A DNA stretch of 64,000 bases from assembly GCF_000974445.1 (NCBI RefSeq), contig NZ_BBOJ01000009.1:62001-126000 (forward strand). Direction: 5' to 3'. The notes under the pieces were generated by a model. That model was not told the DNA's origin, searched no databases, and worked only from the letters and a program-made list of their open reading frames with translations. Shown here piece after piece: positions 43,966 to 52,901 of this stretch. The stretch comes from Lentzea aerocolonigenes. GTDB lineage: Bacteria; Actinomycetota; Actinomycetes; Mycobacteriales; Pseudonocardiaceae. Numbering within the stretch: position 1 is the first letter of the stretch; each line of letters opens with the position of its first letter. The position numbers and the translations under genes were made by a program.

Positions 43966-44811
43966 ATGAACCACCGCATCGGTGTGCTCGGCGCGGGCGT
44001 CATGGGCGCCGCGATCGCCACGCTCGCCATCGGTCACGGCGTCCCCGTCGTGCTGGTCGACGTCGACGACGAGACGCTCGCCAAGGCGCGCAAGGAAGTC
44101 CGTCAGCAGCTCAAGCTGGCCCGGTTGATGGGCAAGCTGCCCCGCACCGGCGAGGCCGAGCTGGTCACCACGACGGACTACGCCGACCTCGCGGACGTGA
44201 CGTCGGTGATCGAGGCCGTCACGGAGAAGCCCGAGCTCAAGGCGAAGGTCCTCGCCGAGGTCTCCGGCGTCGTCAAGCCCGGCACGGTGATCGTGTCCAA
44301 CACCTCGGCCATCCCCGTCGACGAGATGGCCGACTCGGTGGCGCGCCCGGAAGATCTGTGCGCCATCCACTTCATGAACCCGCCCTACCTGATCCGCGCC
44401 GTGGAGGTGATCCGCGGGCCGCGCACCGGTGACGAGACGATGAGCAAGGTCACCGACCTGCTCGCGGCACTCGACCGCGACGGTGTCGTCGTCGGCGACG
44501 GGCCCGGGTTCGTGATCAACCGCATCCTGCAGCGCTCGATCAACGAGGCCGCCCGCATCGTCGAGGAGGGCAGGGCGACGCCGGAAGCGGTCGACGCCGC
44601 CTTCGAGGGATGCCTCGGGCACCGCACCGGGCCGCTCGCGACGGCCGACCTGATCGGTCTGGACAACGTCGTGGACTCGTTGCGGGTGCTGCACGAACGC
44701 ACGGGGGACCGGGGCTACGAGCCCTGCGACCTGCTGGTGGCGAAGGTCGCCGCCGGAGATTTCGGCCGCAAGACCGGCCGCGGATTCTACGAGCACGGAG
44801 GAGCACTGTGA
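43966..44811 (+). CDS. 3-hydroxyacyl-CoA dehydrogenase-like, FkbK/ZmaG-type (extender unit)
   Basis: About 281 residues. Rossmann motif IGVLGAGVMGAAIATLAIGH, SNTSAIPVDEMAD, AIHFMNPPYLIRAVEVI and VGDGPGFVINRILQRSINEA: the 3-hydroxybutyryl-CoA dehydrogenase family. Beside FkbH, FkbI and FkbJ homologues it belongs to the hydroxymalonyl/methoxymalonyl-ACP pathway, where it oxidises the hydroxyl carbon of glyceryl-ACP. The frame is open further upstream; two ATGs are available, and GGAGG at 43954-43958 gives seven bases to ATG 43966, against one base to ATG 43960. It overlaps the start of the ACP gene by four bases. Confidence 0.9.
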   Translation: MNHRIGVLGAGVMGAAIATLAIGHGVPVVLVDVDDETLAKARKEVRQQLKLARLMGKLPRTGEAELVTTTDYADLADVTSVIEAVTEKPELKAKVLAEVSGVVKPGTVIVSNTSAIPVDEMADSVARPEDLCAIHFMNPPYLIRAVEVIRGPRTGDETMSKVTDLLAALDRDGVVVGDGPGFVINRILQRSINEAARIVEEGRATPEAVDAAFEGCLGHRTGPLATADLIGLDNVVDSLRVLHERTGDRGYEPCDLLVAKVAAGDFGRKTGRGFYEHGGAL

Positions 44812-45065
44812 CCACGTCCGTCAACCACGCAGCCGAGATCGAGCGGCAGCTTCTGGGGTTCGTCGAGAAGCACACGAAGAAGACGTGGACGCCGGACGAC
44901 GACTTCTTCGCGGCCGGTGCCGTGTCGTCCATGTTCGCGATGCAGCTCGTCGTCTTCATCGAGAGCACCTTCGACGTGGAGGTGTCCGGCGACGACCTGG
45001 TGATCGACAACTTCCGGACCGTCGGCGCGATGACCTCGCTGGTGTCGAGGTTGCGCGGTGAGTGA
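44808..45065 (+). CDS. Extender-unit acyl carrier protein, FkbJ-type
   Basis: An 85-residue ACP starting VTTSVNHAAEIERQLLGFVE. The phosphopantetheine serine lies in DDDFFAAGAVSSMFAMQLVV, a variant of the usual DSL motif (AVSS) that is typical of extender-unit ACPs. It should carry the glyceryl, then hydroxymalonyl, group made by the neighbouring enzymes. GTG 44808 overlaps the upstream stop (GTGA) and is preceded by GGAGGAG at a good distance. The next gene begins eight bases before its stop. Confidence 0.9.
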   Translation: MTTSVNHAAEIERQLLGFVEKHTKKTWTPDDDFFAAGAVSSMFAMQLVVFIESTFDVEVSGDDLVIDNFRTVGAMTSLVSRLRGE

Positions 45066-46158
45066 CGAACTACGTGCGCTGGTCACCGAGCTGGTCGGTG
45101 ACCGCGCGGACGAGTGGGACCGCGCCGGGGTGATCCCCGCCGACGTGGTCCGGAAGCTGGGGCGCGCGGGTGCGCTGTGCCCCGAGGTGCCGGTGAAGTT
45201 CGGCGGGCTCGGCCTGTCGAGCCTCGACAACGGCGAGTTCACCGCGCACGTCGGTGCGCTGTGCAGCTCGTTGCGCAGCCTGATGACCTCGCAGGGCATG
45301 GCGGCGTGGGCGATCCAGCGGTTCGGTTCGGCCGAGCAGCGGGCGCACTACCTCGCCAGGCTCACGTCGGGTGAGCTGGTCGGCATCGCGTTCAGCGAAC
45401 GCGGTGCCGGCAGCGACCTCGCCGCGATGGGCACCACGATCCGGGCCGAGGGCGACGAGGTCGTCGTCGACGGCGCCAAGATCTGGGTCACCGGCGCGGG
45501 TTACGCCGACATGATCGTGGTGATCGGCCGGTTCGGTGACGGCGCCGCCGCGGTCGTCGTGCCGGTCGACGCACCGGGTGTGCAGATCAGCAGGGTCGCG
45601 AACCCGATGGGTTGCCGGGCCGCCGGACACTCCAATGTGGAGCTTCACGACGTGCGGCTGCCGGCGGAGGCGTTGCTGCGCGGCGCGGGTCAGCCGTTGC
45701 AGATGCTGGTCACTTCGGCGCTCACGTACGGCCGGGTGTCGGTGGCGTGGGGCTGTGTCGGCATTCTGCGGGCCTGCCTGGGCGCCGCCGCACGGCACGC
45801 CAAGGCGCGTCAGCAGTTCGGCAAGCCGCTCGCCGAGCACCAGCTCGTCGGCCGGCACCTGGCCGAGCTGCTGGTGGCGGAGCAGATCGCGACCCGTGCC
45901 TGCGAGCACGCGTCGCGGTGCTGGGACGACAACTCACCGGAGATGATCACCGCCGCCGTGGTGGCCAAGCACGTCAGCGCCGGCCACGCCGCGCGCGGCG
46001 CGTCCAGCGCGGTGCAGGTGCTCGCGTCGTCCGGTGCGAACGACGGCCACGTGGTCGCCCGCGCGTACCGGGACGCGAAGCTCATGGAGATCATCGAGGG
46101 CAGCAACGAGATCTGCCAGCTGGTGCTGGCGGAGCACGCCCTGGCGGTGGCGTCGTGA
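45058..46158 (+). CDS. Acyl-CoA/ACP dehydrogenase, FkbI-type (extender unit)
   Basis: A 366-residue flavoprotein of the acyl-CoA dehydrogenase family: FSERGAGSDLAAMGTTIRAE, KIWVTGAGYADM, GRVSVAWGCVGILRACLG, ARHAKARQQFGKPLAEHQLV and LMEIIEGSNEICQLVLAEHA near the C-terminus. FkbI homologues complete the oxidation of glyceryl-ACP to hydroxymalonyl-ACP. It lies between the ACP and KAS III-like genes with overlaps on both sides, so translation is coupled. Cytoplasmic, FAD dependent. Confidence 0.92.
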   Translation: MSDELRALVTELVGDRADEWDRAGVIPADVVRKLGRAGALCPEVPVKFGGLGLSSLDNGEFTAHVGALCSSLRSLMTSQGMAAWAIQRFGSAEQRAHYLARLTSGELVGIAFSERGAGSDLAAMGTTIRAEGDEVVVDGAKIWVTGAGYADMIVVIGRFGDGAAAVVVPVDAPGVQISRVANPMGCRAAGHSNVELHDVRLPAEALLRGAGQPLQMLVTSALTYGRVSVAWGCVGILRACLGAAARHAKARQQFGKPLAEHQLVGRHLAELLVAEQIATRACEHASRCWDDNSPEMITAAVVAKHVSAGHAARGASSAVQVLASSGANDGHVVARAYRDAKLMEIIEGSNEICQLVLAEHALAVAS

Positions 46159-47108
46159 CCATCGGCATCGGTGCGATCCACTGCTTGCTGCCCGAGGAGC
46201 GGGCCAAGGTCGTCGACCTGCCCGAGTTCGGGTTGCTGGGCCACGACGAGCAGGAGTTCGCGCGAGCGTCCGGAGTGGACACCGTCTCGGTGTTCGAGGA
46301 CGCGGCGACCACCGACCTCGCTGCCCGCGCGATCACCGGGCTCGGGCCGGTCGACCCGGACGTGCTGATGGTCGTCGGCGCTCGTTCACCCGAGGTGCTG
46401 CTCGGATCGGACTCCGGTTCGGTGGAACACCAGGCAGGACTGAAGAAGGCGTTCTCGTTCACCGTGGACGGCCTGGGCTGCGCGGGTTCCAGCGCCGCGT
46501 GGGCACTCGCGGCGGACCTGCTCAAGGCCGATTCGAGCCGTGAGTCCGTGGTGATCACGCACGCCAGCCGGCCCACCGGCGCGGACCGGATCCGGTTCCC
46601 CGTCACGGTGATCGGCGACGGCGCGTACGCGATGACGATGGTGCGCGGCGGACGCCCGGTGCTGCGCGCACACCGGCAGGAGACCGACGGGTCGTTCCAC
46701 GACCTGTTCCGCGTCGACTACAAGCAGGCGCCCTGGTACGAGTGGCGCGAGGAGTGCGACTCGGCGGACCGGTACCGCTTCGAACTGGCCATGCACAGCC
46801 AGAAGAGGCTCGGCCGGCTGGTGCGCGAGGTGCTCGCTGATGCGGGCGTGACGATCCCCCAGGTCGCCGCGACCATCATGCAGAACGTCACGGCCAGCGC
46901 GTACGGCTTCTACGAGACGTTGCTGGGCACGCCGATCCACCCGGTCTGCGGGCAGCACCTGAGCGAGCTCGGCCACCTCGGCGCGATGGACGTCGTGCTG
47001 AACCTGGACGCGCTGCTGCGTTCCGGTGAGCTGAACCCGGGAGATCTGGTGCTGGTGCTGAACAACAGCCCGGTCGCCGCGTGGGCGGTGACCCTGTGGG
47101 AGGTGTAG
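46155..47108 (+). CDS. KAS III-like (FabH/CerJ-type) protein
   Basis: About 317 residues from GTG 46155 (GTGA overlap with the dehydrogenase stop). Thiolase fold of the KAS III type: nucleophile in VDGLGCAGSSAAWALAADLL, a region IMQNVTASAYGFYE where the usual HQAN histidine is replaced, and LSELGHLGAMDVVLNLDALL where a histidine lies in the place of the normal GNxSA loop. Family members with altered triads act as acyltransferases (CerJ, ChlB3, DpsC type) instead of decarboxylative synthases. In this operon it could start a chain, or move the dicarboxylic extender from the free ACP to the AT-less PKS protein. The latter is a hypothesis. Confidence 0.8.
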   Translation: MTIGIGAIHCLLPEERAKVVDLPEFGLLGHDEQEFARASGVDTVSVFEDAATTDLAARAITGLGPVDPDVLMVVGARSPEVLLGSDSGSVEHQAGLKKAFSFTVDGLGCAGSSAAWALAADLLKADSSRESVVITHASRPTGADRIRFPVTVIGDGAYAMTMVRGGRPVLRAHRQETDGSFHDLFRVDYKQAPWYEWREECDSADRYRFELAMHSQKRLGRLVREVLADAGVTIPQVAATIMQNVTASAYGFYETLLGTPIHPVCGQHLSELGHLGAMDVVLNLDALLRSGELNPGDLVLVLNNSPVAAWAVTLWEV

Positions 47109-47110
47109 GG

Positions 47111-49678
47111 GTGAGCGAGACCGTCAAGTGCCTGGTGTGGGACCTCGACCACACGCTGTGGCAGGGAATTCTGCTCGAGGACGGCGATGTCGTGCTGGCC
47201 GACGAGATGCGCGCCGTGGTGATCGAGCTCGACTCGCGCGGCATCCTGCAGTCGGTCGCGAGCCGCAACGACCACGACAACGCGTGGGCCAAGCTGGAAG
47301 CACTGGGCCTCGCCGAGTACTTCGTGCACCCGCAGATCGGGTGGGGCCGCAAGTCCGACTCGGTCAAGGCGATCGCGGACTCGCTGAACTTCGCGCTGCG
47401 CACCATCGCGTTCATCGACGACACGCCGACCGAACGCGCCGAGGTCGAGTTCCACCACCCCGAAGTTCGGTGCTACGAGGCCGAACGGGCGCTGGAACTG
47501 CCGAGCCTGCCCGAGTTCAGCCCCGCCGTCGTCACGGTCGACGCACGCCGCCGCCGGGAGATGTACCAGGCGGGCTTCCAGCGCGAGGCCGCGCGGACCG
47601 AGCACGACGGGCCCGACGAGGAGTTCCTGCGCTCGCTCGGCCTGGAGCTGCGCATCCACCGGGCCGGCGACGAGGAGATCTCGCGCGTCGAGGAACTCAC
47701 GTTGCGCACCAGCCAGATGAACGCGACCGGCGTGCACTACTCGGACGCGGACCTGCGCGCGCTGCTCGCCGACCCGCGCCACGAGGTGCTGGTCACCACG
47801 CTGACGGACCGCTTCGGCCCGCACGGCGCGGTGGGCGTCATGCTCATCGAGAAGCACCGCGACGTCTGGAACCTCAAGCTGCTCGCGACGTCGTGCCGCG
47901 TGGTGTCGTTCGGCACCGGCGCGGTGATCCTGCGGTGGCTCACCGACCAGGCCGCCCGCGCGGGCGTGCACCTGGTGGCCGACTTCCGCAAGACCGACCG
48001 CAACCGCATGATGGAGGTCGCGTACCGGTTCGCGGGCTTCACCACGGCGGACTGCTCCTGCCGGGCGACGCTCGCGGAGACCGACGTCGAGCGGCTGCAC
48101 CTCGTGCCGACGCGCCAGGTCGAGTCGACGACGATGACCGTGCACGCACCGGAACTGGGCGGCCGCACGCTCTACGAGTGGTTCACCGGGTCCGTGCGGC
48201 GGTTCCCGGACGAGCCCGCGCTGGAGGTGCGCGGCGAGTCGATCACGTACGCCGAGCTGCACCGGCGCGTGGTCTCGCTGGCCGACCGCGTGCTGCGCGA
48301 GCACGGCAAGCCGCCGCAGCGCCTCGGCCTGCTCGCGGCCCGCAGCCTGGTCGCGTTCACCGGCTACCTCGCGGCACTGCGGCTGGGAGCGACGGTCACG
48401 CCGCTCAACCCGGGCTATCCCGGGCAGCGCAACCGGATGGTGGCCGAACTGGCCGGCATCGACGTGCTGCTGGTCGACGAGTCCGGTCTCGCGCAACGCA
48501 CCGCGGAGCTGGACGAGCTGGTGCCGACCGTGCTCCCGTTGGCGGAGAACGACATCGTCGACACGGGTGTGGACGAGGACGTGCTGCCGCCGTACGACGT
48601 GTCGCTTGACGACGTGGCGTACGTGCTCTTCACGTCCGGCTCGACGGGCAGGCCCAAGGGCGTGCCGATCAAGCACCGCAACCTCTCGCCGTACGTCGCG
48701 CACAACATCGAGCGGTACGAGGTCACGCCGGGCTGCCGGATGTCGCACACGTTCGACCTGACCTTCGACCCGTCGGTGTTCGACCTGTTCGTCACCTGGG
48801 GCGGTGGCGCCACTCTCGTCGCACCGCAACGCAACGAGCTGCTCAAGCCGGTCGACTACGTGGTGAACCACGGCATCACGCACTGGTTCTCCGTGCCGTC
48901 GGTGGTCTCGGTCAGCGCGGAGCTGGGCAACCTGCCCATGGGCCGCGTGAGCACGTTGCGCTACAGCATCTTCATCGGCGAGCAGCTGACCATGCGGCAG
49001 GCCGGGCTGTGGCACGGCGTCGCGCCGGACGCGATCATCGAGAACGTCTACGGCCCGACCGAGCTGACCGTGGCGTGCACCGAGTACCGGCTGCCGCAGG
49101 ACCCCGGCGACTGGCCGCGGACGTCGAACGACACGGTCCCGATCGGTCCGGTCTACGACTTCCTCGAGTACCAGGTCATCGACGAGGAGGGCAAGCCGGC
49201 GCAGGAGGGCGAGCTCGTCGTCCGCGGCTCGCAGCGGTTCGACGGCTACCTCGACCCCGGTGACAACCAGGGCAGGTTCGTCGCCCTGGCCGACGAGCTC
49301 ACGCCGGAGCACTTCTACCGCACGGGTGACCGCGTGCGCGTGGAGGACGGCGAGTGGGTCCATCTCGGACGGTTGGACAACCAGGTGAAGGTGCGGGGCT
49401 ACCGCATCGAGCTCGGTGAGGTCGAGGCCGCCATGCGCAAGCACCCCGACGTGTCGCAGGCGATCGTGGTCGCGGTGCGCGAGGGGGACGAGACCGAGCT
49501 GGTCGGGTTCTACACCGGCGCGCAGGTCGAGGCGACGAAGTTCCTGCTGTGGCTGCGCAAGCAGATCCCGGTGCACATGGTGCCGCGCAAGTACCGGCAC
49601 CTGGAGGCGTTGCCGTTGAACGCCAACGGCAAGGTCGATCGGCCCGAGCTCCGCGACATGATCGCGGCGGAGAGGTAA
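47111..49678 (+). CDS. FkbH-like glyceryl transferase/phosphatase fused to an A domain
   Basis: About 855 residues from GTG 47111. Residues 1-340 are FkbH-like: a HAD phosphatase with LVWDLDHTLWQGILLEDG (DxDxT), IAFIDDTPTERAEVEFH and a GNAT-like second part (RFGPHGAVGVMLIEKH). FkbH takes 1,3-bisphosphoglycerate and loads a glyceryl group onto an ACP. Residues about 350-855 are an adenylation domain: FTSGSTGRPKGVPIKHRN, FDPSVFDLFVTW, NVYGPTELT, YRTGDRV, LGRLDNQVKVRGYRIELGE, NANGKVDRPEL. Specificity residues (about D-P-F-F-F-G-V-T-V-K) are not in my list of codes. There is no carrier domain, so it must load a carrier in trans, most simply the free PCP at 40323. Confidence 0.9.
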   Translation: MSETVKCLVWDLDHTLWQGILLEDGDVVLADEMRAVVIELDSRGILQSVASRNDHDNAWAKLEALGLAEYFVHPQIGWGRKSDSVKAIADSLNFALRTIAFIDDTPTERAEVEFHHPEVRCYEAERALELPSLPEFSPAVVTVDARRRREMYQAGFQREAARTEHDGPDEEFLRSLGLELRIHRAGDEEISRVEELTLRTSQMNATGVHYSDADLRALLADPRHEVLVTTLTDRFGPHGAVGVMLIEKHRDVWNLKLLATSCRVVSFGTGAVILRWLTDQAARAGVHLVADFRKTDRNRMMEVAYRFAGFTTADCSCRATLAETDVERLHLVPTRQVESTTMTVHAPELGGRTLYEWFTGSVRRFPDEPALEVRGESITYAELHRRVVSLADRVLREHGKPPQRLGLLAARSLVAFTGYLAALRLGATVTPLNPGYPGQRNRMVAELAGIDVLLVDESGLAQRTAELDELVPTVLPLAENDIVDTGVDEDVLPPYDVSLDDVAYVLFTSGSTGRPKGVPIKHRNLSPYVAHNIERYEVTPGCRMSHTFDLTFDPSVFDLFVTWGGGATLVAPQRNELLKPVDYVVNHGITHWFSVPSVVSVSAELGNLPMGRVSTLRYSIFIGEQLTMRQAGLWHGVAPDAIIENVYGPTELTVACTEYRLPQDPGDWPRTSNDTVPIGPVYDFLEYQVIDEEGKPAQEGELVVRGSQRFDGYLDPGDNQGRFVALADELTPEHFYRTGDRVRVEDGEWVHLGRLDNQVKVRGYRIELGEVEAAMRKHPDVSQAIVVAVREGDETELVGFYTGAQVEATKFLLWLRKQIPVHMVPRKYRHLEALPLNANGKVDRPELRDMIAAER

Positions 49679-49682
49679 GAAG

Positions 49683-50924
49683 ATGTCGTTCCTCCGTCAT
49701 CTGGTCCCGCCACCGGGACCGATCCGGATCCTCGCCGCCAGCAGCCTGGGCCGCAGCGTCGGCAACGGCATGCTGCTGTCGGTCAGCGTGCTGTTCTTCA
49801 CCAGATCGGTGGGGCTGCCCGCGACCCAGGTCGGCCTGGGGCTCACCATCGCCGCCGTCGTCGGGATGCTCACCAGCATCCCGGCCGGGCACGCGGCGGA
49901 CGTGCTGGGCGCGCGCAACACGGCGACGTTCTTCGTGGCGCTGCAAGGCGTTCTGATCTGCGGGTACGCACTGGTGGGCGGGTTCGTGGGGTTCCTGATC
50001 GCGGCGAGCCTCGTCGTGATGGCGGAGGCCGGCTCGGACGCCTCCCGCGGCGCGCTGGTCGCAGGGGTCGTGCCGAAGGAGGAACGCGTGCAGGCACGCG
50101 CGTTCATCCGCTCGGTCAACAACATCGGCATCTCGCTCGGCGCGGTGAGCGGTGGTGTCGCGCTGCACTTCGACACCAGGGCCGTGTACATCGGTCTGCT
50201 CATCACGTGCGGCCTGATCTACGTCGCGGCCGGGCTGGCCTACCTGATCCTGCCGCAGGTCGAGGCCGCGGCGAAGAAGAAGGAAGACTCCGACGGCCCG
50301 CGCTGGGTCGTTCTGCGCGACCACCCGTTCGTCGTGGTGGCGCTCATCAACGCGGTGCTGGTGATGAACGGCGGCATCCTCACCGTGGCCGTGCCGATCT
50401 GGATCGCCCAGCGCACGAACGCCCCGACGTGGGTCTACGCGGCGCTGCTCGTGCTCAACACGGTGACGGTCGTGCTGTTCCAGGTGCGGGTCAGCCAGGG
50501 CACCGACACCGCCGCGGGTGGCGCGAAAGCGTTGCGGCGAGCCGGGATCGCGTTGGCGGTGTGCTGTGCGTTGTTCGCGCTCGCCGCCGGTCAGCCCGCC
50601 TGGGTCGCGGTCGTCGCGCTGGTGGCCGGAGCGCTCGTGCACGTGCTCGGCGAACTGCTGGCCGCCGCCGGTGGCTGGGCGCTGGCCTACGAACTGGCGC
50701 CGGAGCACGCGATGGGTCAGTACCAGGGCCTCTTCGGCACGACGGACCAGCTCGCGGGGGCGGTCACCCCGGTGGCCGCGACCGTGCTGATCATCGGTAT
50801 CGGCTGGCCGGGCTGGCTCGTGTTCGGCGCGTTGATGCTCGCCGCCGGTGCCGTCGCGCCGATCGCCCAGGGCTGGGCGTCGCGCACCCGCGAGCGCTAC
50901 GGGGTGGTTGTCCAAAGTGGATGA
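49683..50924 (+). CDS. MFS transporter, probable product exporter
   Basis: A 413-residue protein with about 12 hydrophobic segments. Motif A-like sequence is IPAGHAADVLGARNTATFF, and a family-like ARGALVAGVVPKEERVQARA is seen in the middle (read from SDASRGALVAGVVPKEERVQ). Being in the centre of the biosynthetic operon, it probably exports the product or a precursor and may give self-protection. RBS GAGAGG lies about seven bases before ATG 49683. The end is followed 13 bases later by the first HPr-kinase-like gene. Confidence 0.87.
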   Translation: MSFLRHLVPPPGPIRILAASSLGRSVGNGMLLSVSVLFFTRSVGLPATQVGLGLTIAAVVGMLTSIPAGHAADVLGARNTATFFVALQGVLICGYALVGGFVGFLIAASLVVMAEAGSDASRGALVAGVVPKEERVQARAFIRSVNNIGISLGAVSGGVALHFDTRAVYIGLLITCGLIYVAAGLAYLILPQVEAAAKKKEDSDGPRWVVLRDHPFVVVALINAVLVMNGGILTVAVPIWIAQRTNAPTWVYAALLVLNTVTVVLFQVRVSQGTDTAAGGAKALRRAGIALAVCCALFALAAGQPAWVAVVALVAGALVHVLGELLAAAGGWALAYELAPEHAMGQYQGLFGTTDQLAGAVTPVAATVLIIGIGWPGWLVFGALMLAAGAVAPIAQGWASRTRERYGVVVQSG

Positions 50925-50937
50925 AAAGGGGAGAGAG

Positions 50938-51861
50938 TTGAACCGGAGCTGCTACGGCTTCCCGGTGGAGTGTTCGGCCCACCCGGACGCGACGCACGTG
51001 ATCGACGGGTTCTTCGGTCCTGAGGCGGGTCCCGTCGTGGCCGGCGCGCCGGTCGTGCACGTCCACGTGGACGTCGTCGAGCAGGACGGGGACCAGAAGG
51101 AGCCGCCGTACTTCCCGGAGAACTGGGAGGACGCCGACGAGATCACGATCGACGTCGGCAGGACCACGGCGCTCGTCGACCCGGCGGCCTGGACCGTGCG
51201 GATCTCGTTGTCGCGCCACGACCTGCACGACCAGATCGTGTGGGGACGCTGGATCCTGGAGCGCGCCTTCATCTACCTGGTCTGCCGGTCGCAGCGGCAC
51301 TACCCGCTGCACGCCGGCGCGGTGGCGGTCGGTGGCCGCACCGCCGTCGTCACGGCGGACAGCGGCGTCGGCAAGTCGACGTTCTCCGCGTGGGCGTTGC
51401 GCCGCGGGGCGGACTTCGCCGGCGAGGACATCATGGTGCGGCACATGGACGACGAGTCCGGCACCCTGTGGGGCTACCCGCGCGTGACGTACCTGTCGCC
51501 GCAGCTGCTGGAGCTCTGGCCGCAGCTCGAAGGCGCGCAGAGCGCCGAGGTGCCCAAGCGCGACAAGTTCCGCGTGATCCTGCCGTCGTCGTTCGAACCG
51601 CGGATGCTCGCCGGATCGGTGCCGCACTGCCTGCTGTTCCTGGCGCGCGGTGACGGCTCGCTGCGGGACGTGGACGTCGACGACGCCGTCGAGCGCACCC
51701 GGTCCGACTGGAACACCGGCAAGATCGGCACGTCGTTCGAGGCGGACGTGGAGAAGGACCTGCGTGGGCTCCTGGAGGACATGCCCGTGTGGGAGCTGGC
51801 GTTGACCCCTGACTTCGACGGGAATTTCGACACCCTGGTCGCCGCGCTGGAGAGGAGCTGA
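50938..51861 (+). CDS. HPr-kinase-like P-loop protein (first paralogue)
   Basis: About 307 residues. The core resembles the C-terminal catalytic domain of HPr kinase/phosphorylase: RHYPLHAGAVAVGGRTAVVT, P-loop DSGVGKSTFSAWALRRGA and FAGEDIMVRHM. Proteins of this type phosphorylate serine or hydroxyl groups, for example in some lasso peptide pathways. It is about 304-307 residues and shares its N-terminal CYGF motif and overall layout with the gene at 53383. The preferred start is TTG 50938, directly behind GGGGAGAG; the frame is open upstream through the MFS gene end. No known PEP-PTS partner is nearby. The target is probably the pathway product, an intermediate, or a carrier-bound residue; which one is not visible. 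Confidence 0.78.
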   Translation: MNRSCYGFPVECSAHPDATHVIDGFFGPEAGPVVAGAPVVHVHVDVVEQDGDQKEPPYFPENWEDADEITIDVGRTTALVDPAAWTVRISLSRHDLHDQIVWGRWILERAFIYLVCRSQRHYPLHAGAVAVGGRTAVVTADSGVGKSTFSAWALRRGADFAGEDIMVRHMDDESGTLWGYPRVTYLSPQLLELWPQLEGAQSAEVPKRDKFRVILPSSFEPRMLAGSVPHCLLFLARGDGSLRDVDVDDAVERTRSDWNTGKIGTSFEADVEKDLRGLLEDMPVWELALTPDFDGNFDTLVAALERS

Positions 51862-51863
51862 CG

Positions 51864-52901
51864 GTGGACTTCAGCCTGTTCTACTTCGCCAACAACAGCC
51901 GCGAGCTCGACAGCAACCGCTACGGCCTGCTGCTCGACGGCGCGAAGTTCGCCGACCGCAACGGTTTCACCGCCGTGTGGACCCCGGAGCGGCACTTCCA
52001 CTCCTTCGGTGGCCTGTACCCGAACCCGTCGGTGACCGGTGCCGCGGTCGCCGCCGTGACCGAACGGATCCAGATCCGCGCGGGCAGCGTGGTCGCGCCG
52101 TTGCACAACCCGTTGCGCATCGCCGAGGAGTGGTCCGTCGTGGACAACATCTCCGGCGGCCGCGTGGGCCTCTCGTTCGCTTCCGGCTGGCACGCGGTGG
52201 ACTTCGCGTTGAAGCCCGAGAACTACGAGAACCGCCGCCAGGTGCTGATCGACTACACCGAGCAGGTCCGCAGGTTGTGGCGCGGCGAGAAGATCGACGT
52301 CGTCGACGGCACCGGAAAGCCGCAGCAGGTCGGCGTCTTCCCGCCGCCGGTGCAGCCCGAGCTGCCGGTGTGGATCACCAGTGCCGGTGGCGTGGAGACG
52401 TTCCGCAACGCGGGCCGCGCCGGCGCAGGACTGCTGACCCACCTGCTCGGCCAGGACCTCGGCGAACTGGAGGCGAAGATCGCCGAGTACCGCGCGGCTT
52501 CCGTCGAGCACCACGGCAAAGAGGGCCACGTCGTGCTGATGGTGCACACGTTCCTCGGCGAGGACGAGGACGAGGTGCGCGAGCTGGTGCGCGGCCCGAT
52601 GTCGGACTACCTGCGCAGCTCGCTCGGGCTGCTGCTGGGCTCGCAGCAGGGCAGTGCGCGCAAGATCGACCCGTCGACGTTGCGGGAGAAGGACGTCGAC
52701 TTCCTGGTGCAGCGGGCGTTCGAGCGCTACTACGAGGACGGCGCGTTGCTCGGCACGGTCGACAAGACCCGCAAGATCGTCGACAGGGCCGCGGGCATCG
52801 GCGTCGACGAGATCGCGTGCCTGATCGACTTCGGCCTGCCGCAGCAGACCGTCCTCTCCGGACTGAACCACCTGAACTCCTTACGCCTGAGCACGTCATG
52901 A
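51864..52901 (+). CDS. Luciferase-like monooxygenase of natural product type (MupA family)
   Basis: A 345-residue LLM class flavin-dependent oxygenase: MDFSLFYFANNSRELDSNRY, TAVWTPERHFHSFGGLYPNP, RIQIRAGSVVAPLHNPLRIA, EEWSVVDNISGGRVGLSFAS and LPVWITSAGGVETFRNAG. These are the hallmarks of the MupA-like family found in polyketide and NRPS clusters, which hydroxylate or otherwise oxidise a carrier-bound chain with reduced FMN. The adjacent flavin reductase should supply FMNH2. The gene has a rare TTA leucine codon at 52881-52883 (residue 340). GTG 51864 is preceded by GGAGAGGAG; the end overlaps the reductase start by ATGA. Confidence 0.92.
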   Translation: MDFSLFYFANNSRELDSNRYGLLLDGAKFADRNGFTAVWTPERHFHSFGGLYPNPSVTGAAVAAVTERIQIRAGSVVAPLHNPLRIAEEWSVVDNISGGRVGLSFASGWHAVDFALKPENYENRRQVLIDYTEQVRRLWRGEKIDVVDGTGKPQQVGVFPPPVQPELPVWITSAGGVETFRNAGRAGAGLLTHLLGQDLGELEAKIAEYRAASVEHHGKEGHVVLMVHTFLGEDEDEVRELVRGPMSDYLRSSLGLLLGSQQGSARKIDPSTLREKDVDFLVQRAFERYYEDGALLGTVDKTRKIVDRAAGIGVDEIACLIDFGLPQQTVLSGLNHLNSLRLSTS

